A DNA stretch of 64,000 nucleotides, taken from positions 22,420 to 86,419 of the forward strand of contig CAZWAD010000016.1 of NCBI GenBank assembly GCA_964631835.1. The letters run 5' to 3'. Shown here piece after piece: positions 44,300 through 53,139 of the stretch (positions within the stretch are counted from its first letter, which is position 1; each line of letters opens with the position of its first letter). The translations under genes were made by a program, and so were the position numbers. Origin of the DNA: Bog-950 sp964631835 (GTDB lineage: Bacteria > Bacteroidota > Bacteroidia > Chitinophagales > LD1). The notes beneath the pieces are model-generated. The model ran no database searches. It had not been told where the DNA came from and saw only the letters and a list, made by a program, of their open reading frames with translations.

Positions 44300-46203
44300 A
44301 AAAATACCTGTCAGCTCTTTCTTTTATATTGATACAGCAGTTTGCTTTTGGTCTCTTAAAGGATGAGTTTGCCGTAAACCTAATACCAGATTCTTTGTTA
44401 CCGGGAGCAAACAGTGTAGTGCGGTTTGCTGAAACTAAAATGAGAGTGGTAAATGCAGGCACGCTTGAGTACTCGGTTCACCGGGTTGTTTCAGTATTTA
44501 ATGAAACAGGTGCCGATGAGTTGAGCATGACCATTTATTATAATCCGTTCCGGAAAGTTACCCGTTTCAAAGCCTTTTTATACGATAAGGATGGAAGACT
44601 GATGAACAAAAGAAGCGAATCCGATTTACAAGATTACGCAGCTCATGATGGTTTTTCGTTGTTTAATGACGCGCGGGTAAAACACCTGCAAACCAGTGGG
44701 GGTGTTTACCCCGTTACCATCGACTATGCATATGTTATAGAATATAATGGTTTGCTTGACTATCCGGAATGGCGAATTCAAAATTCGGGACAGGCAGTTG
44801 AGTATTCTTTCTTACAGATCGATGTGCCCGAAGAGATACCCATCAAGTACAAAAGCTTCAACATTGATTTATCGCCATCAATTATTACACATACCGGTGT
44901 AAATGGCTATACCTCGTATCTGTGGCGGGTCACCAACCTGAAACCTCATTCGGTCCCTATCAACTCTTACAATAGGAATTATTTTTTGCCGCATGTAGAC
45001 GTAATCCCTGAAATTTTTGAAATAGCCGGTTATCGCGGTTCGTTCCGGACTTGGAGAGATTTCGGAATCTCTATGAATGAGATGTGGAAAGACAAACGTC
45101 ACATTCCGGACAATATAAGGAACGAGGTAGCTCATTTGGTGGAAGGCATTTCAAACAAAAAGGAGAAAGCCAAAATAATTTACAACTATTTACAAAATAG
45201 TTTCAGGTATGTGAGTATCCAAGTTGGCATAGGTGGATACATTCCATTTAATGTAGCAACAGTTCATTCAGCTAAGTATGGTGATTGTAAAGCCCTGAGC
45301 AATTATATGCACGCTCTCCTAAGCACCGCAGGTATAAAATCTTATCCGGCTCTTGTTAATGCAGGCAGAGAGGAGCATTCCGTTGATACTTCTTTTCCCG
45401 GAAATTATTTCAATCATGTCATTCTTTTTGTTGAACTTGATGATGAAAATATTTGGCTTGAATGCACTAGTAATTCTATCCCTTTTGGTGAGCTAGGCGG
45501 CTTTACAGAAAATCGTTATGCCCTTGTGTTTGGTGACGAGGGAGGAAAAATGACAGCTACGCCAAATTCACGAGCCGATTTAAACACTCTGTCGGCAAAT
45601 TGTATAATTCAGATTGACAGCAATTTAAATGCTGTTATCATTGACAGTGTAAGGTTAAAAGGTGAATTCAGGCAAGAAGCCAAACACAGGCTTGTCTTAG
45701 GTACCGAAAAGGAGCGATCTTATTATACGTTTAATGTTCTTGGTATAAAGCAACCGGAAAATTATTCCATTGAAAACTTTGGAAGATATGTACCGGAAAT
45801 AGCTTTCAACATTAAAGGAAACTCATCTAAGATTTATGACTTTAAGTCAGGCAATAAAATTTTCCTGCCCGGTACGTTTATAAAAAACTGGTATGAAAAT
45901 ATCAACGCTGACACATCTGCTAAACATGATATTGTCCTTAGCTTTCCGAATACGAAAACAGAAAAACTAAAGTACATTTTGCCGAATTATTCAGTTCTGG
46001 CTCCATTTTCTGATTATGAACTTGATAATGCAGTAATTTCTTTTAAGCGGACATACCTGAAAGGGAACAACAACGAGCTAAACATTCTAACAGAGTTTTC
46101 AATTAAAAAGAACATAATAACATCTTCAGAAATCCAGATTCTGAAGCATAGCCTGCAATTGGTCAGTAAACAGTTGCAACAGAAAATCATTATTGTATTG
46201 TAG
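44296..46203 (+). CDS. DUF3857 plus transglutaminase domain protein
   Basis: 635 residues: a signal peptide (about 1-19), DUF3857 (30-250), and a transglutaminase-like core with C331 in YGDCKALSNYM, H374 in FNHVI and an acidic residue near 389 (WLECTS), then a C-terminal beta domain. Such proteins are thought to be peptidases or crosslinkers acting on exported polymers; the phylum has many. Translationally coupled to the inactive paralogue upstream. A strong terminator follows. Confidence 0.8.
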   Translation: MKKYLSALSFILIQQFAFGLLKDEFAVNLIPDSLLPGANSVVRFAETKMRVVNAGTLEYSVHRVVSVFNETGADELSMTIYYNPFRKVTRFKAFLYDKDGRLMNKRSESDLQDYAAHDGFSLFNDARVKHLQTSGGVYPVTIDYAYVIEYNGLLDYPEWRIQNSGQAVEYSFLQIDVPEEIPIKYKSFNIDLSPSIITHTGVNGYTSYLWRVTNLKPHSVPINSYNRNYFLPHVDVIPEIFEIAGYRGSFRTWRDFGISMNEMWKDKRHIPDNIRNEVAHLVEGISNKKEKAKIIYNYLQNSFRYVSIQVGIGGYIPFNVATVHSAKYGDCKALSNYMHALLSTAGIKSYPALVNAGREEHSVDTSFPGNYFNHVILFVELDDENIWLECTSNSIPFGELGGFTENRYALVFGDEGGKMTATPNSRADLNTLSANCIIQIDSNLNAVIIDSVRLKGEFRQEAKHRLVLGTEKERSYYTFNVLGIKQPENYSIENFGRYVPEIAFNIKGNSSKIYDFKSGNKIFLPGTFIKNWYENINADTSAKHDIVLSFPNTKTEKLKYILPNYSVLAPFSDYELDNAVISFKRTYLKGNNNELNILTEFSIKKNIITSSEIQILKHSLQLVSKQLQQKIIIVL

Positions 46204-46217
46204 TAACTACTTAGTCC

Positions 46218-46253
46218 GCGCAGGGTCTCCCGTCTCGGGGACCCTGCGCTTTT
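46218..46253 (+). terminator. Strong rho-independent terminator
   Basis: A 13-bp stem with one G-T pair (46218-46230 with 46237-46249), loop of six, then TTTT. It ends the DUF3857 operon. The remaining 185 bases to the PPK2 gene hold nothing I can identify. Confidence 0.75.
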
Positions 46254-46438
46254 GACTGCTTCATTCTTGTAAGAAAACACGAGTGAAGTGGATTGAGTTG
46301 ATTGGGATGTTGGTGGAGGAGTGAATAGGACAAACTACAATCCTAGCCCGCAAAATTTCTCCCTTCCTCGCTCATCACGCTGCCGCTGAGTTTTCGTTGT
46401 GTTCATAGAATCTTTAAGCACCTTTCCGAATCTTATTA

Positions 46439-47191
46439 TTATTCGTAAAGTTTATCTTTAATATTCTCAGGCCTTACCTCAGCCACCAGTCCGTAATCTT
46501 TTTGAACCAGCCTTTGATTTTTGTTCCTGTAATTCAGTTGCGATAGCAGGTGAGAAGTAATGGCGATATGAGCATCGCTTTTATTTTCAGCGTTGACAAT
46601 ATACCAGGGAGCGCAGGTAAAGTTTGTTTTCAGCAGCATGTTGTTACGAGCCTCCGAGTATTTCTTCCACATCTTTTGCGCCTTTTCATCAATGGGGCTT
46701 ATTTTCCACTGTTTTAGCGGGTCTGTTCTTCGTGCTTTTAATCTGCCGTCCTGCTCCTGCCGGCTGATATCGAGGTAATATTTTAAAATAATAAAGCGGG
46801 AGTTAACCAGCATTTTTTCAAACAGTTCCACATCCACGAAAAAAGTTTCGTATTCTTCCTGTGAGCAGAAGTTCATCACCTTCTCCACCCCTGCCCGGTT
46901 ATACCAGCTCCGGTTAAAAATTACAAACTCGCCTTTAGCCGGCAGATGCTGTACATAACGCTGAAAATACCATTCGTCCGCCTCGCCATCTGACGGTTTG
47001 CCCAGTGCAACAACCTTGGTTTCGCGGGGACTGAGGTGCTTGGTTATCCGCTTTATCGTTCCGTCCTTACCTGCGGCATCGCGCCCTTCGAGGATAACGA
47101 GCAGTTTTAATCCTGATGAAATAATTTCCTTCTGAAGCTTCACCAACTCAATGTAAAGCCGGTGCATGGTCAGCTTTTGTTTGTTGTTCAT
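46439..47191 (-). CDS. ppk2: Polyphosphate kinase 2 family protein
   Basis: 250 residues, single PPK2 domain. Walker A-like GRDAAGKDG at 36-44, Walker B region FNRSWYNRAGVE at 92-103 and the lid segment KARRTDPLKQWKISPID are all present. Members phosphorylate nucleoside di- or monophosphates from polyphosphate, or the reverse. Which class cannot be told from motifs alone. Monocistronic. Confidence 0.9.
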   Translation of the reverse strand: MNNKQKLTMHRLYIELVKLQKEIISSGLKLLVILEGRDAAGKDGTIKRITKHLSPRETKVVALGKPSDGEADEWYFQRYVQHLPAKGEFVIFNRSWYNRAGVEKVMNFCSQEEYETFFVDVELFEKMLVNSRFIILKYYLDISRQEQDGRLKARRTDPLKQWKISPIDEKAQKMWKKYSEARNNMLLKTNFTCAPWYIVNAENKSDAHIAITSHLLSQLNYRNKNQRLVQKDYGLVAEVRPENIKDKLYE

Positions 47192-47273
47192 ACCGGTTTC
47201 GTGTTACCGGCAGCAATTTAGGAGAAATACAAAGAAGCCATGCGCGAATTCATGGCATTATGTCGTACCCGTT

Positions 47274-47564
47274 TTAAATATCCAAATCTTTGGTAATGAA
47301 AACAAACCCCATTACACCAACACTTACCGTTTCACCTTTGCCGTTATTTTCATCGGTATAAGAAAACAGAATGCCGTTATGGTATTTTAACCCGAGTTCA
47401 GAGTACAGGTTGCAGCCGCCCAGTGTTCCGGTAACAGGGTTCAGGTTGCGGCATTGGCGGTTTACTTTTTCTTTATGTTTTTCAGAAGATGGATTGATAA
47501 GCGCTGCCAGCAGTATAACGATTAACAAGGTGACAATACCTTTTATCTGATTTGAGAGTTCCAT
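47274..47564 (-). CDS. Small membrane-anchored protein, DUF4359-like
   Basis: 96 residues with one N-terminal helix (about 8-25) ending ALINPS, then a soluble region with C38 and C51 and a hydrophobic last strand. The layout recalls small DUF4359 proteins, but I am not sure. Separated from PPK2 by 82 bases on the same strand. It ends about 120 bases before the divergent argB start. Confidence 0.5.
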   Translation of the reverse strand: MELSNQIKGIVTLLIVILLAALINPSSEKHKEKVNRQCRNLNPVTGTLGGCNLYSELGLKYHNGILFSYTDENNGKGETVSVGVMGFVFITKDLDI

Positions 47565-47684
47565 AACGTCTTTTTTAAGTGATATTTAAACTTATAATTT
47601 TAACGCGGCTTTGGCGCAATTATTTAGTCCCGGGCGCTTGATTGTTTGCGCCTTCGTCAAAAAAATTGCTCATTCGCAGCGCAA

Positions 47685-48485
47685 ATGAACAAACCCTCCC
47701 TCCTCGTTGTAAAAATTGGCGGCAATGTTATTGATGACGAAAACAAACTGCATTCATTCCTAAGTGATTTTGTTTCACTGCCCCAGCAAAAAATACTGGT
47801 TCACGGAGGTGGTAAACTTGCTACTGAGCTAAGCGGCAAACTTGGTATAGAAACAAAAATGGTTAACGGCAGAAGAATTACCGATGCCGAAACTATTAAA
47901 GCGGTTACCATGACTTATGCCGGATGGATAAACAAAAACATTGTTGCGAAACTTCAATCGAAAGATTGTACAGCATTGGGGTTAAGCGGAGCAGATGTAA
48001 ATCTTCTTCCGGCAAAAAAGCGGCCCGTGGAGGATGTTGATTACGGGTTTGTAGGCGATTTGATTCCCGAATGGGTAAACAGTGGCTTTCTGCGCTTGCT
48101 GGTTGAACAAACCATTGTACCGGTTGTTGCCCCGATTACCAGCAACCATGAAGGAACCCTTCTTAATGTAAATGCCGATACTGTTGCGCAGGTTATAGCT
48201 GAAGCAATGAGCGGGCATTTCGATACCAATTTAATCTATTGCTTTGAGAAAAACGGATTGCTGAAAAATGTAGATGACCATAGCAGCATTATTCCCGAAG
48301 TTAATTTTGAAATTGCCGAAACGCTGAAAACGAAAAAGCTAATTACCGATGGTATGATTCCTAAAATTGATAATGCTTTTGCTGCAATCAAAAAGGGCGT
48401 ACATACCGTTATTATCGGAAATGCTTTTCAAATCAAAGAACTGGCAGATAACAAAAAAGGATATGGCACCCGCATACAACTCTGA
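47685..48485 (+). CDS. argB: Acetylglutamate kinase-type enzyme
   Basis: 266 residues of the amino acid kinase family. VVKIGGNVIDD at the N-terminus, LVHGGGKLA, LSGADVNL and TDGMIPKI are diagnostic. It phosphorylates N-acylglutamate in arginine synthesis. Some Bacteroidota use N-succinyl rather than N-acetyl intermediates, which cannot be judged here. I chose ATG 47685; the frame extends to 47646 without a better start. The next gene begins inside its last 23 bases. Confidence 0.92.
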   Translation: MNKPSLLVVKIGGNVIDDENKLHSFLSDFVSLPQQKILVHGGGKLATELSGKLGIETKMVNGRRITDAETIKAVTMTYAGWINKNIVAKLQSKDCTALGLSGADVNLLPAKKRPVEDVDYGFVGDLIPEWVNSGFLRLLVEQTIVPVVAPITSNHEGTLLNVNADTVAQVIAEAMSGHFDTNLIYCFEKNGLLKNVDDHSSIIPEVNFEIAETLKTKKLITDGMIPKIDNAFAAIKKGVHTVIIGNAFQIKELADNKKGYGTRIQL

Positions 48486-49557
48486 GTTTTCCAAAGAGGC
48501 AGTGGCGTTGCTTTGCGAATTGATTGCCATTCCTTCTTTCAGCCGCGAAGAACTTAACACAGCCGAAACCATATTTCGGTTTATTGAAAAGAAAAGCATT
48601 CCTGTTTTCCGCAAGGGAAATAATGTATGGGCAAAAAACCAATTCTTTGAATCATCGAAACCCACTATTCTTCTGAACTCCCACCACGACACGGTAAAAC
48701 CCAATGCTGGCTATACCAGGAATCCGCATGAACCGGTTATAGAAGATGGAAAGTTGTTCGGGCTGGGAAGCAATGATGCAGGCGGAGCATTGGTATCATT
48801 GCTTGCTGTATTCCTGCAGTTTTACGCTGACAAAGAGTTACCATTCAACCTCATTTACTCGGCAACAGCCGAAGAGGAAATATCAGGTAAAGGAGGCATT
48901 GAAAGTATAATCCATGAAATCCCGCCCGTTCATCTGGCTATTGTTGGCGAACCCACACGAATGAAAATGGCTGTTGCTGAAAGGGGTTTATTAGTCCTCG
49001 ACTGCACCGCAAAGGGCAAAGCCGGTCATGCGGCTCGAAACGAAGGAGTGAATGCCATTTATTTGGCGATGAAAGACATGGAATGGTTCAGTTCGTATAA
49101 ATTTGAAAAGGTCTCGGAATGGCTGGGACCGGTGAATATGAATGTAACCGTTGTTCAGGCAGGCACAGCACATAACCAGGTACCGGCTGAATGCAATTTT
49201 ACTGTTGATATTCGCCTGAACGAATATTATACTCATCAGGAAATAATGGATACAGTAAAACAACATATATCCAGCGAAGTAAAGGAACGCTCAACACGAA
49301 TTAAGCCTTCGTTCATTGATAAAAACCATGCTATTGTTTCCGCAGCCAAAGAACTCAACATAGAGTTGTATGGTTCACCAACTACTTCCGATATGGCGCT
49401 GATGCCCTGGAAAGCGGTGAAGATTGGCCCCGGTGATTCAGCACGGTCACACAGTGCCGATGAATTTATTTATGTTCACGAAATTGACGAAGGAGTAAAG
49501 ACATACATCCGGCTTTTGGAAAAATATGCTGAGTCACTTAAACCATATATAAAATGA
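48463..49557 (+). CDS. argE: M20 family deacylase, ArgE/DapE type
   Basis: 364 residues from ATG 48463. Metal-binding motifs are visible: NSHHDTV (His, Asp), SNDAGG (Asp), TAEEEISGKGG (Glu-Glu) and SHSADEF near the end (His). By context between argB and argH it most likely removes the N-acyl group from ornithine or citrulline. The start lies 23 bases inside argB and the end overlaps argH by ATGA, so the three are translationally linked. Confidence 0.85.
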   Translation: MAPAYNSEFSKEAVALLCELIAIPSFSREELNTAETIFRFIEKKSIPVFRKGNNVWAKNQFFESSKPTILLNSHHDTVKPNAGYTRNPHEPVIEDGKLFGLGSNDAGGALVSLLAVFLQFYADKELPFNLIYSATAEEEISGKGGIESIIHEIPPVHLAIVGEPTRMKMAVAERGLLVLDCTAKGKAGHAARNEGVNAIYLAMKDMEWFSSYKFEKVSEWLGPVNMNVTVVQAGTAHNQVPAECNFTVDIRLNEYYTHQEIMDTVKQHISSEVKERSTRIKPSFIDKNHAIVSAAKELNIELYGSPTTSDMALMPWKAVKIGPGDSARSHSADEFIYVHEIDEGVKTYIRLLEKYAESLKPYIK

Positions 49558-50861
49558 AGCTTTGGCAAAAAGGAGAGTATAAGCAGGATAAAAACTCACT
49601 CGCTGTAGAAAAGTTCACGGTGGGCAATGACAGAAATTGGGATTTACGGCTTGCTGAATTTGATGTGCTGGGCTCTCTTGCTCATGCTGAAATGCTGAAC
49701 ACAATTGGAATCCTGAACAACAAAGAATGGAAAGCAATAAAAAATGGATTGAACGAAATTCTGAAAACTATCCGTGAGGGAAAATTTAAAATTGAAGAAC
49801 ATGTTGAGGACGTTCACTCACAGGTAGAAAAGACCCTGACCGAAAGAATTGGTGATGCCGGTAAAAAACTTCATACCGGACGCTCGCGGAATGACCAGGT
49901 TTTGACTGACATAAAACTACTTCTTAAATATGAGTTGAAAGAAGTGAGCAAACTTATTCTGCAACTATTCAACCGTCTTCAGGAACTTAGCGAGCAGCAC
50001 AGGAATGATTTGCTGCCCGGTTACACGCATTTTCAACTGGCCATGCCGTCTTCTTTTGGGTTATGGTTTGGGGCTTATGCCGAAAGCTTAGTTGACGATA
50101 TGGAACTGCTCGCAGCAGCTTACGCCATTGCCGATAAGAATCCGCTTGGCTCGGGTGCCGGTTATGGCTCAGCATTTCCTTTAAACCGGAAACTCACCAC
50201 CAAGCTGCTGAAGTTTTCAGAAATGAATTACAACTCGGTTTACGCCCAAATGACAAGAAGTAAGGCAGAAAGAGCCACTCTTGTTGCTTTTTCATCCGTG
50301 GCTTCTACCCTCTCAAAGTTTGCTTATGACATTTGCCTTTACATAAACCAGCAGTTTGCTTTTGTTTCTTTTCCCGATTCGCTTACCACCGGCTCAAGCA
50401 TTATGCCTCACAAAAAAAATCCTGATGTATTTGAACTATTGCGAGCAAAGTGTAACCGATTGCAATCAACACCTAACGAAATGACTTTGCTTTGCAGTAA
50501 TCTACCATCCGGTTATCACCGCGACATGCAATTGACGAAAGATATTTTATTACCTGCCATTGACAGTATGAAAGAATGCCTGTCGGTATTTATTTTCTCG
50601 CTCAATGAAATCAAAGTCCGGAAAGACATATTGAGTGATGAAAAATTTAATGACCTGTTTACCGTAGAAGAAATAAATAAACTCGTTATAAAAGGAATTC
50701 CTTTCCGCGATGCTTACAAGAAAGTAGGAAATGAGGCTGGCAAGAAATCATTCCACCCGGAAAAAAATATTTCTCATACTCACGAAGGAAGCATATCCAA
50801 TTTGTGCAATAAGGAAATCAAAAAGCTGATGGAGATAGTTGCTGCCCGAATTTTAAGCTAA
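49554..50861 (+). CDS. argH: Argininosuccinate lyase
   Basis: 435 residues of the fumarase/aspartase superfamily. VEDVHSQVE, HTGRSRNDQV, GYTHFQLAMPSS and the signature GSSIMPHKKNPD are all present. It splits argininosuccinate into arginine and fumarate, the last step of the pathway. It ends the argB-argE-argH run; its stop interleaves with the convergent radical SAM gene by four bases. Confidence 0.95.
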   Translation: MKLWQKGEYKQDKNSLAVEKFTVGNDRNWDLRLAEFDVLGSLAHAEMLNTIGILNNKEWKAIKNGLNEILKTIREGKFKIEEHVEDVHSQVEKTLTERIGDAGKKLHTGRSRNDQVLTDIKLLLKYELKEVSKLILQLFNRLQELSEQHRNDLLPGYTHFQLAMPSSFGLWFGAYAESLVDDMELLAAAYAIADKNPLGSGAGYGSAFPLNRKLTTKLLKFSEMNYNSVYAQMTRSKAERATLVAFSSVASTLSKFAYDICLYINQQFAFVSFPDSLTTGSSIMPHKKNPDVFELLRAKCNRLQSTPNEMTLLCSNLPSGYHRDMQLTKDILLPAIDSMKECLSVFIFSLNEIKVRKDILSDEKFNDLFTVEEINKLVIKGIPFRDAYKKVGNEAGKKSFHPEKNISHTHEGSISNLCNKEIKKLMEIVAARILS

Positions 50862-51949
50862 AACAATTTTAGCTGCGACTTTTTCATTTCGACCAATTCA
50901 CGTTTTCTTTCTTCAAACAAAGTGTAGTTCAGCGGCTTCATCTTTCTGTCTGCCAGATATTTTTTCCGCGCCAGAATGAACTGATTGCGTATAAGTTCAG
51001 CAAACTTTCCTTCGCCTTTCATTCTTCTGCCATAATTCGAGTCGTTCAGTTTTCCGCCATGCATGGTTTTTATCTGATTCAGAACTTTATTCGCCCTATC
51101 GGAAAAATTCTTTTTCACCCAATCTTCAAACAGCTTGTCATTATGCCCGTTCAAACGAACTACAATATACCCCGCGCTTAACGCTCCGGCATCAGCAACT
51201 GCTTTAATCACATCAAAGATTTCCTCATCGTTGATTCCCGGGATAATTGGCGCCACATTAACGTTTACCGGTACCCCTTCAGATGTTAACCTTCTTATAG
51301 TCCTCAAAACCGAATGCGCTGAAGCTGTTCTTGGCTCCATAATGCGTTTCAGTTTTTCATTCAGCGTTGTCAGGCTCAGGGTAACAAATACCAGACTATC
51401 TTTTGCAAGTTCGCTGAGAACATCCAGATCGCGCTCTATCAAACTGTTTTTTGTAATCATTGAAACCGGATGCTTCAAATCAAGAAACACTTCAAGAATT
51501 TTACGGGTTATTCCGAATCTTCTTTCTGCGGGTTGATAAATGTCTGTATTACCTGCCAGCATAATTGAGTCCGCTTCCCAGTTTTTGCTCATCAGTTTTT
51601 CGCGGAGCAATTGGGGTGCGTTCTTTTTGATAAGTATGTTTTGCTCGAATTCCATTCCCGAACTGTATCCCCAATATTCGTGTGTATTCCTTGCATAGCA
51701 ATAAATGCATCCGTGTTCACAACCCTGGTAAGGATTCATGCTCCATCCTAATCCAATGTCGGGGCTGTCAACTTTATTCAGAATCGTTTTCGGAAAAACT
51801 TCGATGTATTTTGTTCCGGGGTTTTCTTTCAGCAATTCTTCACGCTCCTCTTGCATAGGGAGGTCTTCCACATAAATTTTCGTTGAATTTTTAAGAAACC
51901 GGTTTGCCGGATTCAGCTGTGAACCTCTCCCTTTGATATAAACTTCCAT
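50858..51949 (-). CDS. PA0069-family radical SAM protein
   Basis: 363 residues. The radical SAM motif GCEHGCIYCYAR (three cysteines spaced CxxxCxxC) is followed by NTHEYWGYSSG, which marks the PA0069/Rv2578c group distantly related to spore photoproduct lyase. Members are linked by pattern to DNA or nucleotide repair, but function is not proven. Single-gene unit. Confidence 0.85.
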   Translation of the reverse strand: MEVYIKGRGSQLNPANRFLKNSTKIYVEDLPMQEEREELLKENPGTKYIEVFPKTILNKVDSPDIGLGWSMNPYQGCEHGCIYCYARNTHEYWGYSSGMEFEQNILIKKNAPQLLREKLMSKNWEADSIMLAGNTDIYQPAERRFGITRKILEVFLDLKHPVSMITKNSLIERDLDVLSELAKDSLVFVTLSLTTLNEKLKRIMEPRTASAHSVLRTIRRLTSEGVPVNVNVAPIIPGINDEEIFDVIKAVADAGALSAGYIVVRLNGHNDKLFEDWVKKNFSDRANKVLNQIKTMHGGKLNDSNYGRRMKGEGKFAELIRNQFILARKKYLADRKMKPLNYTLFEERKRELVEMKKSQLKLF

Positions 51950-52081
51950 AAAATTCCGCTAAAAAATCGCTGTGATGAATTTAGACATAATGGATTTTGT
52001 TTCAGAACTATTTGTAAACAATCATTTCCACCGTCAATTTGAATAAACAAAAAATTATTTCTTCGCCTGAAATTCAACGAA

Positions 52082-52558
52082 ATGAAAAGCCTGAAATGGA
52101 TTTTGCCTTTAACGGTAATATCAATTATGCTTACCGGCTGCCCTTATGAGAGTAAAGTACCGGTTGACAGCCCTTCGGTAAAAATCAATACTGCCTTGCT
52201 GGGTAAGTGGGAACCGAAAAGCTCATCATCACATGACACTTACACAGTTTCTAAAAAAGATGAGTTCACATACATTATTGAAAAGAAGCCTGAAAACAGT
52301 GAACCTACATTTTACGATGCTCACCTGAGCAATGTTGATGACGATGTTTTTCTCAATGTAAAATCCAGTTCTAATACTTATTTCCTTTACAAATTAGTGT
52401 TGAACAAAAGCGGAAATAAGGTTACCCTTTTTTCAGTAACCGAAAATATTGATGAAACTTTTACAACCTCCGAAGAACTCAAGGTGTTTATTAAAAAACA
52501 CAAAGCGCTCAGCTTCTTCTATGCAAAAGAAGAAGAGGTGTTCATCAAAGCCGACTGA
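52082..52558 (+). CDS. Small lipoprotein, unknown function
   Basis: 158 residues with signal peptide and lipobox LTGC (Cys20). The mature part is about 140 residues, charged and beta-rich with GKWEPKS near its start, like lipocalin-type small lipoproteins, but I cannot name a family. A terminator for the convergent WYL gene overlaps its final base. Confidence 0.6.
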   Translation: MKSLKWILPLTVISIMLTGCPYESKVPVDSPSVKINTALLGKWEPKSSSSHDTYTVSKKDEFTYIIEKKPENSEPTFYDAHLSNVDDDVFLNVKSSSNTYFLYKLVLNKSGNKVTLFSVTENIDETFTTSEELKVFIKKHKALSFFYAKEEEVFIKAD

Positions 52559-52586
52559 AAAAAGAAAGGCTGCCTTTCTGCAGCCC
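52558..52586 (-). terminator. Rho-independent terminator for the WYL gene
   Basis: On the minus strand a perfect 6-bp GGCTGC/GCAGCC stem (52568-52573 with 52580-52585), loop of six, precedes TTTCTTTTTT. It lies about 30 bases past the WYL stop. Confidence 0.6.
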
Positions 52587-52614
52587 GTTCTCTTTGGTTG
52601 GTGTGCCTTATATT

Positions 52615-52983
52615 TTACAACACCTCTTCGTAATGCTCATCATGTGAGGCATTCGGATCATCCTGGAAGTTTTCTATTTTAAAATCCTCCCTGGGAGAAA
52701 ATTGCTCGGAATTAAGCTTTATGGAATTTAGACGATCCAGGCGAAACGACCTGTAGTCATTTCGCAACCGGCACCATCCGGCTAAATGTCTTTTACGGTC
52801 TTTGTAAACAACTGCCATCGGTTCAATATTTCTTACAGTTATTCCTTTTTCGTTTGATTCATATTCAAGCGTTACCACTTTTCTGTTTTCAATCGCGTTG
52901 CTGATTGTGCTTAAAAGGTTTGGAGAGTAGTGCATTTGCTTACGCTGGACAGCACTCTTAAAGTAAGTAGAAGTTTCAACCAT
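52615..52983 (-). CDS. Lone WYL-domain protein
   Basis: 122 residues. The WYL-type core is recognisable from LLSTISNAIENRKVVTLEY, the RNIEPMAVVYKDRKRHLAGW segment and RSFRLDRL. The usual N-terminal winged helix is absent, so it is a ligand-sensing domain alone or acts through a partner. WYL proteins often regulate defence, DNA repair or stress genes; no such genes adjoin it here. Confidence 0.7.
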   Translation of the reverse strand: MVETSTYFKSAVQRKQMHYSPNLLSTISNAIENRKVVTLEYESNEKGITVRNIEPMAVVYKDRKRHLAGWCRLRNDYRSFRLDRLNSIKLNSEQFSPREDFKIENFQDDPNASHDEHYEEVL

Positions 52984-53139
52984 AGTTTAGTTATTAAGAG
53001 AATACGAAAGTAGATTTTCAAACTGTTCTGACAAATATTTTGCAAAAAAAATTCAGCGAAAGTTTCCGTGAAACATACGCCAGCAAAGGGTTTTGGAAAC
53101 TTTTGTTGCTTAATTGGTTTCCGCGTTGCAACGCTCAAT

